A DNA stretch of 41,614 bases from a bacterium. Lineage in GTDB: Bacteria; JAJRZV01. Position numbers and translations under genes: made by a program. Position 1 is the stretch's first letter; every line of letters begins with the position of its first letter. The DNA is taken from NCBI GenBank assembly GCA_024275095.1, contig JAJRZV010000046.1, positions 1-41,614 on the forward strand, given 5' to 3'. The notes beneath the pieces are model-generated. The model searched no databases. It was not told where the DNA came from and saw nothing but the letters and a program-made list of their open reading frames with translations. This document shows, one piece after another, positions 41,587-41,614 of the stretch.

Positions 41587-41614
41587 TTGACAAAACCTTT
41601 CCTGGTCTGTATAA
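41587..41614 (+). promoter_or_regulatory. Consensus sigma-70 promoter at window edge
   Basis: A perfect TTGACA (41587-41592) is followed by exactly 17 bases and TATAA (41610-41614), after which the window ends. It would drive a gene beyond the right edge. It is the best sigma-70-type match noticed in the window. Confidence 0.65.

Overview
The window looks like a chromosomal segment of a Gram-negative, anaerobic, hydrogen-using bacterium of the old Deltaproteobacteria (Desulfobacterota) type. This is inferred from protein families, not from a marker search. The signs are two lipopolysaccharide core glycosyltransferases, an LpxH-like phosphatase, several lipoproteins with lgt and lspA, a periplasmic Tat-exported [NiFe] hydrogenase with no cytochrome b partner, F0 genes kept apart from F1, and a DUF4416 protein beside yicC and gmk. 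Genes are tightly packed, with many 1-8 bp overlaps. No tRNA, rRNA, CRISPR array, phage or transposase gene was recognised.

Layout. 1-284 is the 3' end of dnaB. On the minus strand, 271-3260 is usp, a Fis-type regulator, thiE and thiD, and 3391-6881 is hemL, atpZ-like, atpI-like, atpB, atpE, rplU and rpmA. 6882-7282 is a divergent intergenic region with a tandem hairpin repeat. 7283-9268 (+) is a calcium-repeat lipoprotein. 9336-13392 (+) is a double HAD phosphatase, an LpxH-like enzyme, DUF4416, yicC and gmk. 13386-16729 (-) is ugd and two heptosyltransferase-like genes. 16730-17289 carries a sigma-54 promoter with an upstream palindrome. 17290-25909 (+) is hydrogenase small and large subunits, maturation protease and hypF-C-D-E-A-B. 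26001-28784 (+) is a GDP-mannose set (cupin, manC, phosphohexomutase). 28781-32868 (-) is ileS-lspA-lgt. 33363-34910 (+) is an unrecognised outer-membrane lipoprotein flanked by degenerate repeats. 35238-41398 (+) is a small CxxC protein, an AGPS/GlcD-like flavoprotein, a CCG-domain iron-sulfur protein, a lipid-kinase-like protein and a GH31 glycosidase lipoprotein. A consensus sigma-70 promoter sits on the right edge.

The most striking observation is that four otherwise intact genes each carry exactly one in-frame stop codon. These are rplU (TAA, codon 12), the hydrogenase small subunit (TAA, codon 114), manC (TAA, codon 282) and the lipid-kinase-like gene (TAG, codon 96). The reading frame and family similarity continue on both sides with no frameshift. 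Three of the four stops fall on a strongly conserved motif position. All are TAA or TAG, never TGA, while TAA is also the commonest true terminator here, so a global code change is excluded. Sequencing or assembly error is the leading mundane explanation. Programmed readthrough or an ochre-type suppressor tRNA is the exciting one, and the raw reads would decide.

Functionally, the hydrogenase block is a complete unit: structural subunits, endopeptidase and all six Hyp proteins behind one sigma-54 promoter. The envelope theme is strong, with LPS core sugars, UDP-glucuronate, GDP-mannose, lipoprotein processing and three predicted lipoproteins.
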